Shown here piece by piece: positions 35,536-44,999 of a DNA stretch of 64,000 bases (the stretch's first letter is position 1; each line of letters begins with the position of its first letter). Where the stretch lies: assembly GCA_965228625.1 (NCBI GenBank), contig OZ245829.1, forward strand, positions 868,001 through 932,000. Direction: 5' to 3'. The notes under the pieces were generated by a model. It searched no databases, had not been told where the DNA came from, and was given only the letters and a program-made list of their open reading frames with translations. Both the position numbers and the translations under genes were made by a program. Source of the DNA: UBA2767 sp965228625. GTDB lineage: Bacteria; Pseudomonadota; Alphaproteobacteria; Rhizobiales; Methyloligellaceae.

Positions 35536-37032
35536 CTAGTTCATCGTCGGGAGGACGAAGCTTGCGCCGTCCTTGATTCCGGACGGCCAGCGCGAGGTCA
35601 TGGTCTTGGTCCGCGTGTAGAAGCGGATGGAGTCCGGTCCGTGCTGGTTGAGGTCGCCGAACACCGAGCGCTTCCAGCCGCCGAAGGTGTGATAGGCCAC
35701 GGGTACCGGGATCGGCACGTTCACGCCGACCATGCCGACCTCGACGCGGCTGGTGAAATCGCGCGCCGCGTCACCGTCCTGGGTGAAAATGGCGACGCCG
35801 TTGCCGTATTCATGCTCGTTGGCCAGACGCAGGCCTTCATCGTATGACTTCGCGCGGACGACCGAGAGGACCGGGCCGAAAATCTCTTCCTTGTAGATCT
35901 TCATGTCCTCGGTCACGTTGTCGAACAGGCACCCCCCCATGTAGAAGCCGTTCTCGTAGCCCTGCATCTTGAAGTCGCGCCCGTCGACGAGAAGGTTGGC
36001 CCCTTCATCGATGCCGGTCTGCACGTATCCTTTGACCCGGTCTAGGGCTTCCGCCGTTACGAGCGGTCCGAAGTCGGCGCTCGGATCGGTCGACGGCCCG
36101 ATCTTGAGGGACTCGACACGCGGAATCAGTTTCTCGACCAGCTTGTCGGCGGTCTCCTCGCCGACCGGCACGGCCACCGATATCGCCATGCAACGCTCGC
36201 CCGCCGAACCGTAACCGGCACCGACCAGGGCATCGACGGCCTGGTCCATGTTCGCGTCCGGCATGACGATCATGTGGTTTTTGGCGCCGCCGAAACACTG
36301 CACCCGTTTCCCGTGGGCACAGCCGGTCGTGTAGATGTACTCCGCGATCGGCGTCGATCCGACAAAGCCGATGGCCATGACGTCCGGGTGTGTGAGCAGG
36401 GCGTCCACGGCCTCCTTGTCGCCGTTGACGACGTTGAAGATTCCGGGCGGCAGACCCGCCTCGATGAACAGCTCGGCCAAGCGCATCGGTACGCCCGGGT
36501 CGCGTTCGGAAGGCTTCAGGATGAAGGCGTTGCCGCACGCCATCGCTGGTCCCGCCTTCCACAGCGGGATCATCGCCGGGAAGTTGAACGGTGTGATGCC
36601 GGCCACCACGCCAAGCGGCTGGCGGATCGAATAGACGTCGATGCCGGGGCCTGCGCCCTCGGTATACTCGCCCTTCATCAGGTGCGGGATGCCGATTGCG
36701 AACTCGATGACCTCGAGGCCGCGCTGGATGTCACCGCGCGCATCCTCGACCGTCTTTCCGTGCTCCTTGGCCAGAAGGTCGGCGAGTTCGTCATACTCGC
36801 GATGAACGAGGTCGATGAACTTCATGAGGACGCGCGCGCGACGCTGCGGGTTCATCGCCGCCCATTCCGGCTGCGCCGCCTTGGCGTTGGCAACCGCGGC
36901 GTTCACTTCATCGACATTCGCCAGAGACACCCTGGCCTGAACCTCGCCGGTCATCGGCATGAACACGTCGCCTTCGCGTCCGCTCTTGCCTGCTACCGTT
37001 TCACCATTGATGAAATGACCGACCTGTCTCAT
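35536..37032 (-). CDS. mmsA: Methylmalonate-semialdehyde dehydrogenase (CoA-acylating)
   Basis: A 498-residue aldehyde dehydrogenase of MmsA type. The catalytic Cys is near residue 281 in SAGERCMAISVAV, GGAKNHMIVMPDA is the diagnostic region and TPFNFPAMIPLW the cofactor region. It converts methylmalonate semialdehyde to propionyl-CoA. GGAGGAGG precedes the start. It is the first gene of the five-gene valine operon and is divergent from a LysR gene, which takes the place of the AraC-type MmsR of Pseudomonas. Confidence 0.93.
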   Translation of the reverse strand: MRQVGHFINGETVAGKSGREGDVFMPMTGEVQARVSLANVDEVNAAVANAKAAQPEWAAMNPQRRARVLMKFIDLVHREYDELADLLAKEHGKTVEDARGDIQRGLEVIEFAIGIPHLMKGEYTEGAGPGIDVYSIRQPLGVVAGITPFNFPAMIPLWKAGPAMACGNAFILKPSERDPGVPMRLAELFIEAGLPPGIFNVVNGDKEAVDALLTHPDVMAIGFVGSTPIAEYIYTTGCAHGKRVQCFGGAKNHMIVMPDANMDQAVDALVGAGYGSAGERCMAISVAVPVGEETADKLVEKLIPRVESLKIGPSTDPSADFGPLVTAEALDRVKGYVQTGIDEGANLLVDGRDFKMQGYENGFYMGGCLFDNVTEDMKIYKEEIFGPVLSVVRAKSYDEGLRLANEHEYGNGVAIFTQDGDAARDFTSRVEVGMVGVNVPIPVPVAYHTFGGWKRSVFGDLNQHGPDSIRFYTRTKTMTSRWPSGIKDGASFVLPTMN

Positions 37033-37147
37033 GCCGCGCCTCCTCCCGATACTGCTCTACACATTTGAGACTTTGCAGTGTCTGCCTTCTGCGGGCAGTC
37101 TCACATAAATACTATAGCAAGGAGCCGGGCAGGATTCACTGGATTGA

Positions 37148-37178
37148 ATTGCCCATTAATTGTGCAAAAATGCCCAAT
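37148..37178. promoter_or_regulatory. Imperfect inverted repeat in the mmsA/LysR promoter
   Basis: ATTGCCCAT (37148-37156) and ATGCCCAAT (37170-37178) form an imperfect inverted repeat (7 of 9 positions) in an AT-rich block, 24 bases before the LysR start and about 115 bases before mmsA. The arrangement suits a LysR-type binding site controlling both genes. Confidence 0.4.
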
Positions 37179-37201
37179 CTGAAATTTCTGATTGTGGAAG
37201 A

Positions 37202-38077
37202 ATGAGCTGGGACGATTATCGGTACTTTCTGAGCGTCGCGCGCACCGGACAGCTCAGCCTCGCGGGCAAGCAACTGGGTGTCGACCACACGACCGTTGCG
37301 CGGCGCATCAAGTCGCTGGAGCAGTTTCTCAACGCCAAGCTGTTCGACAGGTCGCCGCGCGGCTACGCGCTGACCCGGGCCGGTGAACGCCTGCTGCCGA
37401 CCGCGGAGAGCATCGAGAAGAACGCGGCACACGCGCTGGACAATGTGGGTGGGCAGCAGGAGAAACTGGCCGGGCGGATCCGCATCGGCGTGCCCGAAGG
37501 GGTCGGCGCGTTCATCGTCTCCAAAGCGGCCCAGGAGCTTTGCGAAAAATACCCCAAGCTGCGGGTGGAGATGGTTGCCCTGCCCCAGCGCTTCTCCCTT
37601 TCCAAGCGCGAGGTGGATTTCGCGATCAACGTCTCGACCCCCGGTTCAGGCCGGCTGAAGGTCCAGAAGATCTCCGACTACACCCTGCATCTTTACGGAA
37701 CCCGGGAATACCTCGCCGGCCAGCCCCCGGTCCGCGAGGTCGCAGACCTCAAGCGCCTGCGCGGCATCGCCTATATTCCTGATCTCATCTTCGACAAGCA
37801 GCTCGACTACATTCCGCTCGTCGATCCCGACCTTGTGCCGCATCTCACCAGCACCAGCGTGCATGTGCAGCTCCACGCCGTGCTGAACAATGGCGGCGTG
37901 TGCATCCTCCACGACTTCATGGCGGAGCGGTACGACAATCTCGTCAGGGTGCTGGAAAAGGACGTGGCCTTCACCCGCACCTTCTGGCTGATCGTTCACG
38001 AGGATTACGCCTCGATCGAGCGCATTCGCGTGTGCTCGTCGTGGATCGTGAAGCGCATGCGCGAGATGCTGAAGTGA
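37202..38077 (+). CDS. LysR family transcriptional regulator, probable mms operon regulator
   Basis: About 291 residues from the ATG at 37202 (MSWDDYRYFLSVARTG). The winged helix contains LAGKQLGVDHTTVARRIKSLEQFLNAKLFDRSPRG, a variant with VDHTTVARRI shared by a GcvA/AllS-like subgroup. The rest is a LysR effector domain. It is divergent from mmsA with 169 bases between, so control of valine catabolism is likely. A TTG start at 37160 would give a poorer N-terminus. Confidence 0.83.
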   Translation: MSWDDYRYFLSVARTGQLSLAGKQLGVDHTTVARRIKSLEQFLNAKLFDRSPRGYALTRAGERLLPTAESIEKNAAHALDNVGGQQEKLAGRIRIGVPEGVGAFIVSKAAQELCEKYPKLRVEMVALPQRFSLSKREVDFAINVSTPGSGRLKVQKISDYTLHLYGTREYLAGQPPVREVADLKRLRGIAYIPDLIFDKQLDYIPLVDPDLVPHLTSTSVHVQLHAVLNNGGVCILHDFMAERYDNLVRVLEKDVAFTRTFWLIVHEDYASIERIRVCSSWIVKRMREMLK

Positions 38078-38095
38078 GGCGCGCCCTTCCGGCGT

Positions 38096-39268
38096 TCAGG
38101 CGGCCTTGACGGCTTCCAGAACGGACACGTAGTTCGCGACCGCGGCGCCACCCATATTGTAGATGCCGGCGCGGTCGGCCTTTGGCAACTGCATGTCACC
38201 CGCTTCGCCGGCAAGCTGCATGGCGGAAATCACATGCATGGATACGCCCGTCGCACCGATGGGGTGTCCCTTTGCCTTGAGACCGCCGGACACGTTCACC
38301 GGGAGCTTGCCGTCCACGTCCGTCACCCCGTTCGAGACGATACGCGCGCCTTCGCCGGGTGCCGCCAGGCCCATCGCCTCATACTCGATGAGCTCGGCAA
38401 TGGTGAAGCAGTCATGAGTCTCGACGAATGAGAGGTCATCGAGCGCAATCCCGGCCTGGGAAAGCGCGCGGCTCCATGCCTCGCTGCAGCCTTCGAACTT
38501 CAGGATGTCGCGCTTCGACATGGGCAGGAAATCCTGGGCGTGGCCCACGCCGCGGAAGGCCACCGCCTTGGGACGCCCCAGAGCGGTCTGGAAATCGGCC
38601 AGGACCAGTGCCGCCGCGCCGTCCGAAACCAGCGAACAGTCGGTGCGTTTCAGCGGGCCGGCCACTTTGGGGTTTTTCTCGCTCTCGGTCCGGCAGAACT
38701 CGAAGCCGAGGTCCTTGCGCATTTGCGCGTAGGGGTTGTTCACGCCGTTGCGATGGTTCTTGGCGGCGATCATCGCCAGGGCGTCGGACTGGTCGCCATA
38801 TGCCTGGAAATAGGATTGCGCGATGTTCCCGAACACGCCGGCGAATCCGGCGGGCGTCTCGCTGTCCTCCGGCAGGTAGGACGCCTTGAGCAGGTTCTCG
38901 CCGATCTCGGGACCGGGCGTCGTCGTCATCTGTTCCACGCCGACAACCAGCACCATCCGCGCCTGTTTCGCCGCGATCGCCTTCAGACCCTGATGCACCG
39001 CCGCCGAACCGGTCGCGCAGGCGTTCTCCACCCGCGTTGCCGGCTTGAAGCGCAGGTCTTCCGATGCCTGCAGCGTCAGCGCCGCAGTGAAATCCTGCCT
39101 GGAAAACCCCGCATTGAAGTGGCCGAGGACGATCTCGTCGATATCCCCCGCCTCGACGCCTGCGTCGCGAATGGCGTTCTGCGCGACCTGCGTGATGAGG
39201 CTCTCGACCGTCTCGCCCTCGGACTTGCCGAACTTGGTGTGGGCCCAGCCAACGATTGCGGCAGTCAT
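38096..39268 (-). CDS. Thiolase family protein (SCP2-thiolase-like)
   Basis: About 390 residues from the ATG at 39268. The nucleophile is C84 in ENACATGSAAVHQG; HDCFTIAELIEYE and GHPIGATG carry the catalytic His residues. The usual C-terminal Cys is absent (the segment reads IYNMGGAAVANY), which is normal for the SCP2/unclassified thiolases. Such enzymes cleave branched or steroid side-chain 3-ketoacyl-CoA. It is divergent from the acyl-CoA dehydrogenase at 39535. The gap of 266 bases holds no element that I can define. Confidence 0.85.
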   Translation of the reverse strand: MTAAIVGWAHTKFGKSEGETVESLITQVAQNAIRDAGVEAGDIDEIVLGHFNAGFSRQDFTAALTLQASEDLRFKPATRVENACATGSAAVHQGLKAIAAKQARMVLVVGVEQMTTTPGPEIGENLLKASYLPEDSETPAGFAGVFGNIAQSYFQAYGDQSDALAMIAAKNHRNGVNNPYAQMRKDLGFEFCRTESEKNPKVAGPLKRTDCSLVSDGAAALVLADFQTALGRPKAVAFRGVGHAQDFLPMSKRDILKFEGCSEAWSRALSQAGIALDDLSFVETHDCFTIAELIEYEAMGLAAPGEGARIVSNGVTDVDGKLPVNVSGGLKAKGHPIGATGVSMHVISAMQLAGEAGDMQLPKADRAGIYNMGGAAVANYVSVLEAVKAA

Positions 39269-39534
39269 GTCTGCTCTCCATCTCTGCAAAGGTCGTCGTG
39301 ACGAAGTCTTAGAACCAAGGGCGGCCGGAAATCAACTTTGTCAGGACTTGCGGTTCAATCGGCGAAAGGCGACGACAAGCGTCAAAAGTGTCGTGAATCC
39401 AATCGCCAATCACGCTTGATCTCTTCGACGGCAACGGTCCACAATTTGCCCATGGACCTGTTCTTGAACAAAAAACCACGATTTCCTGCCATCGCTGACA
39501 CCGGCCGCTCCCGCGTGCGGCAGCGAGGCGCCTG

Positions 39535-40704
39535 ATGGATACCGGGTCCCGAGGACTTGGCACATCCCAGCCCGGCGGCGTCCTTCCGGCGGTGCGCAAA
39601 TTCACCGAAGCCTACATTGCGCCCAAGGCGGCGGACTGGGAGCGCAACGGCGCGGTCCCGCGGCGTGCGTTTGAGGATGCGGCAAACGCGGGCCTGAAGG
39701 GCGTGCTGGTGCCCACCGACCTCGGCGGATGCGGCCTCGGCTTCACCGAAGCCCTCGAGGTGCTTGAAACGCTCGCGAGCGCCAACGCCGCCTTCGCCTT
39801 TTCCCTGTGGGTCCACAACAACGCCACCAACGCAGTCGCGCGTATGGGATCGGCCTTTCACAAGGACGCCTATCTCGCGGACATGTTGGAGGGCACGCAT
39901 ATCGGTGCGTTCTGTCTGACGGAGCCCGGAGCAGGCAGCGATGCCGCGGCGATCTCGACCCATGCCAAACGCCGTGACGACGGCTGGATCCTGAACGGTA
40001 CCAAGTCCTGGGTGACGAACGGCGCGCAAGCTGATGTCCTGCTGGTCTTCGCCCAGACGAATCCCGGGGACGGCGTTCTCGGCATCGCCGCTTTTCTCAT
40101 TCCTGCTGACCGGCCCGGCGCCAACCGGTCTCCGGCCTACGATCTGCCGGGCGCCGCCGCGTTCGGGCTCAACGATATCGTCTTCGACGATTGCAAGCTG
40201 TCCGAGGATGACCTGTTGTTGCCGCCGGGTGAGGGTTTCCGGGCGGCGATGGCCGGCATCAATCAGGCGAGGACGTTCGTCGGCGCACTCTGCTGCGGGA
40301 TGCTCGGCTCGAGCCTCGAAATCGCTATCAAATATGCCGCCTCGCGCCGTGCGTTCGGGAAATCGACGCTGGCCTTTCAGGGGGTCCAGCTTCCGCTCGC
40401 CGACGTCGCCACCGACCTGGAGGCGGCGCGGCTGCTGACGCGTCACGCGGCGGAAGCACTTGATCGCGGCGAGACGGCGATCACGCCCGCGGCGCATGCC
40501 AAGAAGTTCGCCAGCCGCGCCGCGTTCGACGGCGTGTCCGCCTGCATGCAGGCCATGGGCGCGGCGGGCCTGCGCGACACCTACCCGCTCTCCCGCCATC
40601 TTGTGGCGGCCAAGATGACGCATTTTCTGGACGGCACGACCGAAATCCAGAACGTGGTCATCGCCCGGGCGCTGATGGCCCAACACGGCATCAAGCTTGA
40701 ATGA
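39535..40704 (+). CDS. Acyl-CoA dehydrogenase with Asp at the usual catalytic Glu position
   Basis: A 389-residue ACAD. CLTEPGAGSDAA and GTKSWVTNGAQ are present. Near the C-terminus FLDGTTEIQ puts D366 where most family members have Glu, so either Asp serves as base or a Glu elsewhere does. GAGGCG precedes the ATG. It overlaps the next ligase gene by 4 bases, indicating a CoA-ligase plus dehydrogenase unit with the divergent thiolase. Substrate unknown. Confidence 0.85.
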   Translation: MDTGSRGLGTSQPGGVLPAVRKFTEAYIAPKAADWERNGAVPRRAFEDAANAGLKGVLVPTDLGGCGLGFTEALEVLETLASANAAFAFSLWVHNNATNAVARMGSAFHKDAYLADMLEGTHIGAFCLTEPGAGSDAAAISTHAKRRDDGWILNGTKSWVTNGAQADVLLVFAQTNPGDGVLGIAAFLIPADRPGANRSPAYDLPGAAAFGLNDIVFDDCKLSEDDLLLPPGEGFRAAMAGINQARTFVGALCCGMLGSSLEIAIKYAASRRAFGKSTLAFQGVQLPLADVATDLEAARLLTRHAAEALDRGETAITPAAHAKKFASRAAFDGVSACMQAMGAAGLRDTYPLSRHLVAAKMTHFLDGTTEIQNVVIARALMAQHGIKLE

Positions 40705-42161
40705 ACGCAAAGGTCAGCCAGACCGGAGCGCGGCTCGATCTTCGGATCGACGACGCCTGCCGACGTCACGCCAAGGCGCGTGCGGTCACCGACGCGCACG
40801 CGACACTCACATACAGCGCGCTTGGCGAGCGGGCGGCGGAACTGTCGGCCGCCTTGCAGAACGCCGGTCTTGAACGCGACGAACCGGTCATCGTCGCCAT
40901 GTCGAACCACGCGGGAGATTTCGCGTCGCTACTCGGCGTATGGCGGGCGGGCGGTGTTGCCGTGCCGGTGCACCGGCGCGCGTCTTCAGCGACCGTCGCC
41001 GGCCTGCTGTCGCGAACCGGCGCACGGCTCATCGTGAACGTGTGTCCGCAGGAAGGCCTCGCCGGCCTTGATACCGCGATCGAGGAGGTTCAGCGATTGC
41101 ATGATACGCCGCCGCCAAGGCGGGAGCTCCTGGAAGATGCGGCGTGGATCGTTTTCACCTCCGGCTCTACCGGCAGCCCGAAGGGGGTGGTGCAGGCACA
41201 TGACACCTATCTCGCCAAACTCGACGCGATACATGAGGCGATGGCGCTGGCGCCGCAGCGTGTCCTGCTCCCCTTGCAGCCGACCTTCGCCTACGCCCAG
41301 TGGGTTGCCCTGACGACGCTTCTGCAAGGCGGTGAAGTGCTCATCACCAATCCGTTCGATCCCGAGCGTTTCGTAGACCATCTGGACGAAAGCATCTCGG
41401 CAATGGCGGTCGTGCCGACGATGCTGCGGAAACTGCGCCCGCTGATTGAAGGCGGGCGTTTGGGAGCATTTGCGGGCGTGGTGGTGTCCGGCGGTGAACC
41501 GCTGCCGGCTGAACTCGGCCTGTTCATTCGCCGACACTGGCCCGAGGCGGGCCTGTGGGACATCTACGGCCTGACCGAGACGGCGACGTCGGATTTCTAC
41601 GTGAAGCCGGACGCGTATGACAGCCTAGCCGGATCGATCGGCCATCCCGCGCCAGGTGTCGAGTTCCGTCTGTCGCTCAAAGACAGCGAGCTGCAGATCC
41701 GCACGCCGTTTCTGATGCGCGGTTATCTCGATGACCCGGAATTGACCCACGCAAGCCTGTCGGACGGTTACTTCCGCACCGGCGACCAGGCGAGACTACG
41801 CGTCGATGGCGCCGTCGAAATCACCGGCCGGCTGAGCGACATGGTCAACCGGGCCGGCACCAAAATCGCGCCGCTCGAGGTTGAGCGCGTCTTTTCCGGT
41901 CATCCGGACGTGGCCGATGTCCTGGCGACCGGAGTGCCTCACGCGGAGACCGGAGAGGCCCTGCATGTCGCCGTTGTCCTGCAGAACAAGGCCGACGTCA
42001 CCCCTGACGCGTTGTGGACCTGGGCAGGCGGTCGGATGGATCGCCACAAACTGCCCGACGCGGTGCATATCGTGGAGACCCTTCCGACCGGCGCCACCGG
42101 CAAGGCCGACCGCAACGCCTTACGCAGTGCGCTTGTGGCAAGGGAAAACGAAGAAGCTTAA
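40701..42161 (+). CDS. Class I adenylate-forming acyl-CoA ligase
   Basis: A 486-residue AMP-binding ligase. The P-loop IVFTSGSTGSPKGVV is near residues 150-165, YGLTETA, a GD motif (FRTGDQARL) and the hinge GRLSDMVNRAGTKIAPLE follow, and the C-terminal Lys region PTGATGKADR is intact. The length is shorter than long-chain ligases, fitting short, medium or aromatic acids. It overlaps the dehydrogenase stop (ATGA) and converges with the next ligase across overlapping stop codons. Confidence 0.87.
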   Translation: MNAKVSQTGARLDLRIDDACRRHAKARAVTDAHATLTYSALGERAAELSAALQNAGLERDEPVIVAMSNHAGDFASLLGVWRAGGVAVPVHRRASSATVAGLLSRTGARLIVNVCPQEGLAGLDTAIEEVQRLHDTPPPRRELLEDAAWIVFTSGSTGSPKGVVQAHDTYLAKLDAIHEAMALAPQRVLLPLQPTFAYAQWVALTTLLQGGEVLITNPFDPERFVDHLDESISAMAVVPTMLRKLRPLIEGGRLGAFAGVVVSGGEPLPAELGLFIRRHWPEAGLWDIYGLTETATSDFYVKPDAYDSLAGSIGHPAPGVEFRLSLKDSELQIRTPFLMRGYLDDPELTHASLSDGYFRTGDQARLRVDGAVEITGRLSDMVNRAGTKIAPLEVERVFSGHPDVADVLATGVPHAETGEALHVAVVLQNKADVTPDALWTWAGGRMDRHKLPDAVHIVETLPTGATGKADRNALRSALVARENEEA

Positions 42162-43774
42162 GCACGCGCGCGGAGCGCGTTGCGGATCAGCTTCCCGGTC
42201 GCCGTCAGCGGCAGTTCATCCACGAACTCGATTTCGCGCGGATATTCGTGGGCGGCCAGCCGGTCCTTCACCCATGTCTGGATTTCGCGCTCCAGATCGC
42301 GCGACGGGTCCACGCCGTCCTCGAGAAGAATGAAGGCCTTGACGATTTCCGTCCGGTCCGCGTCCGGCTTGCCGACGACGCCGGCCATCCTCACTGCGGC
42401 ATGACCGATCAGGCAGTCCTCGATCTCGCCGGGTCCGATGCGATAGCCGGATGAGGTGATGACATCGTCATCGCGACCGACGAAGCGGAGCCACCCGTTC
42501 CCGTCCCGCACGCCCGTGTCGCCGGTCAGCAACCAGTCGCCTGCAAACTTGTCCCGGGTCGCGTCCGGATTGTCCCAGTATTCGAGGAACATCACCGGGT
42601 CCGGGCGTTTGACCGCGACATGGCCATGTTCGCCATCGGGAAGCGGCGTTCCGTCGTCCGAGACGATCGCAACCTCATGCCCGGGGACGGGCCGACCCAT
42701 GACACCGGACCGTGGCGGCATGAGCACGGCGCACGAGGACACGATCATGTTGCACTCGGTCTGCCCGTAAAACTCGTTGATCGTCACACCCAGGACATCG
42801 CGTCCCCAGTTGAGCAGTTCGGAGCCAAGCGTTTCCCCTCCGCTCGCGACGGTGCGCATGTTCAGGCTCCAGCGCTTGGCTGCGTCCGGAACCGAGCGCA
42901 TCATCTTCAGCGCCGTCGGCGGCAGGAACGCGTTACGCACGCCATGGGCCTGGATGAGCTCGAACGCCGCCTCGCCGGTGAACTTCTCGAACCGGCGGGC
43001 AACCACCGGCACCCCGTGATGCAGCGCCGGGAGCAGCACATCGAGCAACCCGCCGATCCAGGCCCAGTCGGCCGGGGTCCAGATCCTGTCACCCGGCTTC
43101 GGGAACAGGTCATGGCTCATCTCAACGCCGGGCAGATGGCCGAGCAGAACGCGGTGAGCGTGCAACGCACCCTTCGGCGGCCCTGTCGTTCCGGACGTGT
43201 AGATCAGAAGTGCGGGATCATCCGCGCGCGTATCGACGGGCGTGAATGCGTCCGGATACGCCTGCATTTCGGCCTGAAGATCTTGCGTGCCGTCAAAACT
43301 GCCGTCGACCGTGAACACCGCCTCCAGCTCGGGAAGCCGCGACCTGATGGTGTTGAGCTTCCGCGCGCCCTCTGCGTCGGTGATGACCATGCGGGCGCCG
43401 GAATTCGCCAGCCGGTACTCGAGCGCCTCGGGCCCAAACAGGGTGAAGAGCGGCACGGCAATCGCACCGGCCTTGTAGATGGCGATATGGGCAAACACCG
43501 TTTCCGGCAATTGCGGCAGCAGGATTCCGACCCTGTCACCACAGGCGAGACCGTTTGCCGTCAGGAGGTTTGCGAGCCGGTTGGATGACGCCTTCAGCTC
43601 GCCATAGGAGACGTCGTTTGGTTGCCCGTTCTCATCGACGAATATGAGCGCCGGCCGGTCGGGTTCCGTGTCAGCCCAGCGGTCACAGACGTCCCGGCCG
43701 ATATTATAGAATTCCGGGATATCCCACCTGAAGCGCGCAACAAGTTCGTCGTAGGTCTTTGCGTCGGGGAGCAT
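42158..43774 (-). CDS. Acetyl-CoA synthetase-like (medium-chain) acyl-CoA synthetase
   Basis: A 538-residue ligase. P-loop LLIYTSGTTGPPKGALHAH, NEFYGQTECN, the GD motif LLTGDTGVRDG and GRDDDVITSSGYRIGPGEIE are all present, as is the C-terminal PLTATGKLIRNALR. The pattern resembles the acetyl-CoA/medium-chain group. It is divergent (60 bases) from isovaleryl-CoA dehydrogenase, as acyl-CoA synthetases are in some leucine/isovalerate (liu) loci, so isovalerate or another short branched acid is a possible substrate. Confidence 0.86.
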   Translation of the reverse strand: MLPDAKTYDELVARFRWDIPEFYNIGRDVCDRWADTEPDRPALIFVDENGQPNDVSYGELKASSNRLANLLTANGLACGDRVGILLPQLPETVFAHIAIYKAGAIAVPLFTLFGPEALEYRLANSGARMVITDAEGARKLNTIRSRLPELEAVFTVDGSFDGTQDLQAEMQAYPDAFTPVDTRADDPALLIYTSGTTGPPKGALHAHRVLLGHLPGVEMSHDLFPKPGDRIWTPADWAWIGGLLDVLLPALHHGVPVVARRFEKFTGEAAFELIQAHGVRNAFLPPTALKMMRSVPDAAKRWSLNMRTVASGGETLGSELLNWGRDVLGVTINEFYGQTECNMIVSSCAVLMPPRSGVMGRPVPGHEVAIVSDDGTPLPDGEHGHVAVKRPDPVMFLEYWDNPDATRDKFAGDWLLTGDTGVRDGNGWLRFVGRDDDVITSSGYRIGPGEIEDCLIGHAAVRMAGVVGKPDADRTEIVKAFILLEDGVDPSRDLEREIQTWVKDRLAAHEYPREIEFVDELPLTATGKLIRNALRARA

Positions 43775-43834
43775 GTTTGTTTATCCCAAGGGCTCGACTA
43801 GGATGCCGCGATCATCCGGAACGGGAAACGGCGC

Positions 43835-44998
43835 ATGTTCGACAAGGTAATGGATTTCGCCCTCGGAGAGGAGATCGATGCCGTCCGCGAAACCACGCGG
43901 CGCTGGGCCGCGGAACGGCTTGCGCCGCGGGCCGAGGAGATCGACGCGTCCAATGTGTTCGCGCGGGATCTCTGGCCGGAACTGGGAGAACTCGGCCTGC
44001 TCGGCGTCACCGCTGATCCGGCGTATGGCGGTTCGGGGATGGGCTATCTCGCCCATGTCGTCGCCATGGAGGAGATCAGCCGGGCGTCCGCCTCGATCGG
44101 CCTGTCGTACGGCGCGCACTCCAATCTGTGCGTCAACCAGATCAACCGGCACGGCACGGAAGAGCAAAAGAAGAAGTTCCTCCCCGCGCTTTGCTCGGGA
44201 GAGCATGTCGGCGCGCTCGCCATGTCGGAGCCGGGTTCCGGGTCCGACGTGGTGTCGATGAAGACCCGCGCCGAGAAACGCAACGACGCCTACCTGCTGA
44301 ACGGCTCCAAGATGTGGATCACCAACGGACCCGACGCGGAGACCCTGGTGGTCTACGCCAAGACCGATCCGCAAGCGGGCTCGCGCGGCATCACCACGTT
44401 TATCATCGAACGCGGGATGAAAGGGTTCTCGACCGCCCAGAAGCTCGACAAGCTCGGCATGCGCGGCTCCAATACCTGCGAGCTTGTGTTCGAAGACTGC
44501 GAGGTGCCTTACGAGAACGTCCTCGGCGAGGAAGGGGACGGCGTCGAGGTGCTGATGTCGGGACTGGACTATGAACGCGTGGTCCTTGCGGCGGGCCCCC
44601 TCGGCATCATGGCCGCCTGTCTGGACGTCGTGGTGCCGTATGTGCACGAACGCGAACAGTTCGGACGGCCCATCGGCACGTTCCAGCTCATGCAGGGCAA
44701 GGTCGCCGACATGTATGTGACGCTGAATTCCTGCCGCGCCTACGTCTATGCCGTCGCCGCGGCGTGCGACCGGGGCGAGACCACGCGCAAGGACGCGGCG
44801 GGCTGCATTCTGCTCGCCGCCGAAAAAGCCACGCAGATGTCGCTCGAAGCGATCCAGTGTCTCGGCGGCAACGGCTATATCAACGAGTATCCCACCGGCC
44901 GGCTGCTCCGCGACGCCAAGCTGTACGAGATCGGCGCCGGCACCTCCGAAATCCGTCGCATGCTGATCGGGCGCGAGCTGTTCGAGGAGACCGCATAG
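43835..44998 (+). CDS. ivd: Isovaleryl-CoA dehydrogenase
   Basis: A 387-residue ACAD. The catalytic base is E247 in SGLDYERVVLAAGPLG, the position specific to isovaleryl-CoA dehydrogenase, while the usual C-terminal site reads IGAGTSEI without a Glu. MSEPGSGSDVVSM and GSKMWITNGPDA are the flavin motifs, and QCLGGNGYINEY follows. It converts isovaleryl-CoA to 3-methylcrotonyl-CoA in leucine breakdown. One base separates it from the carboxylase subunit gene. Confidence 0.93.
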   Translation: MFDKVMDFALGEEIDAVRETTRRWAAERLAPRAEEIDASNVFARDLWPELGELGLLGVTADPAYGGSGMGYLAHVVAMEEISRASASIGLSYGAHSNLCVNQINRHGTEEQKKKFLPALCSGEHVGALAMSEPGSGSDVVSMKTRAEKRNDAYLLNGSKMWITNGPDAETLVVYAKTDPQAGSRGITTFIIERGMKGFSTAQKLDKLGMRGSNTCELVFEDCEVPYENVLGEEGDGVEVLMSGLDYERVVLAAGPLGIMAACLDVVVPYVHEREQFGRPIGTFQLMQGKVADMYVTLNSCRAYVYAVAAACDRGETTRKDAAGCILLAAEKATQMSLEAIQCLGGNGYINEYPTGRLLRDAKLYEIGAGTSEIRRMLIGRELFEETA

Positions 44999-44999
44999 G

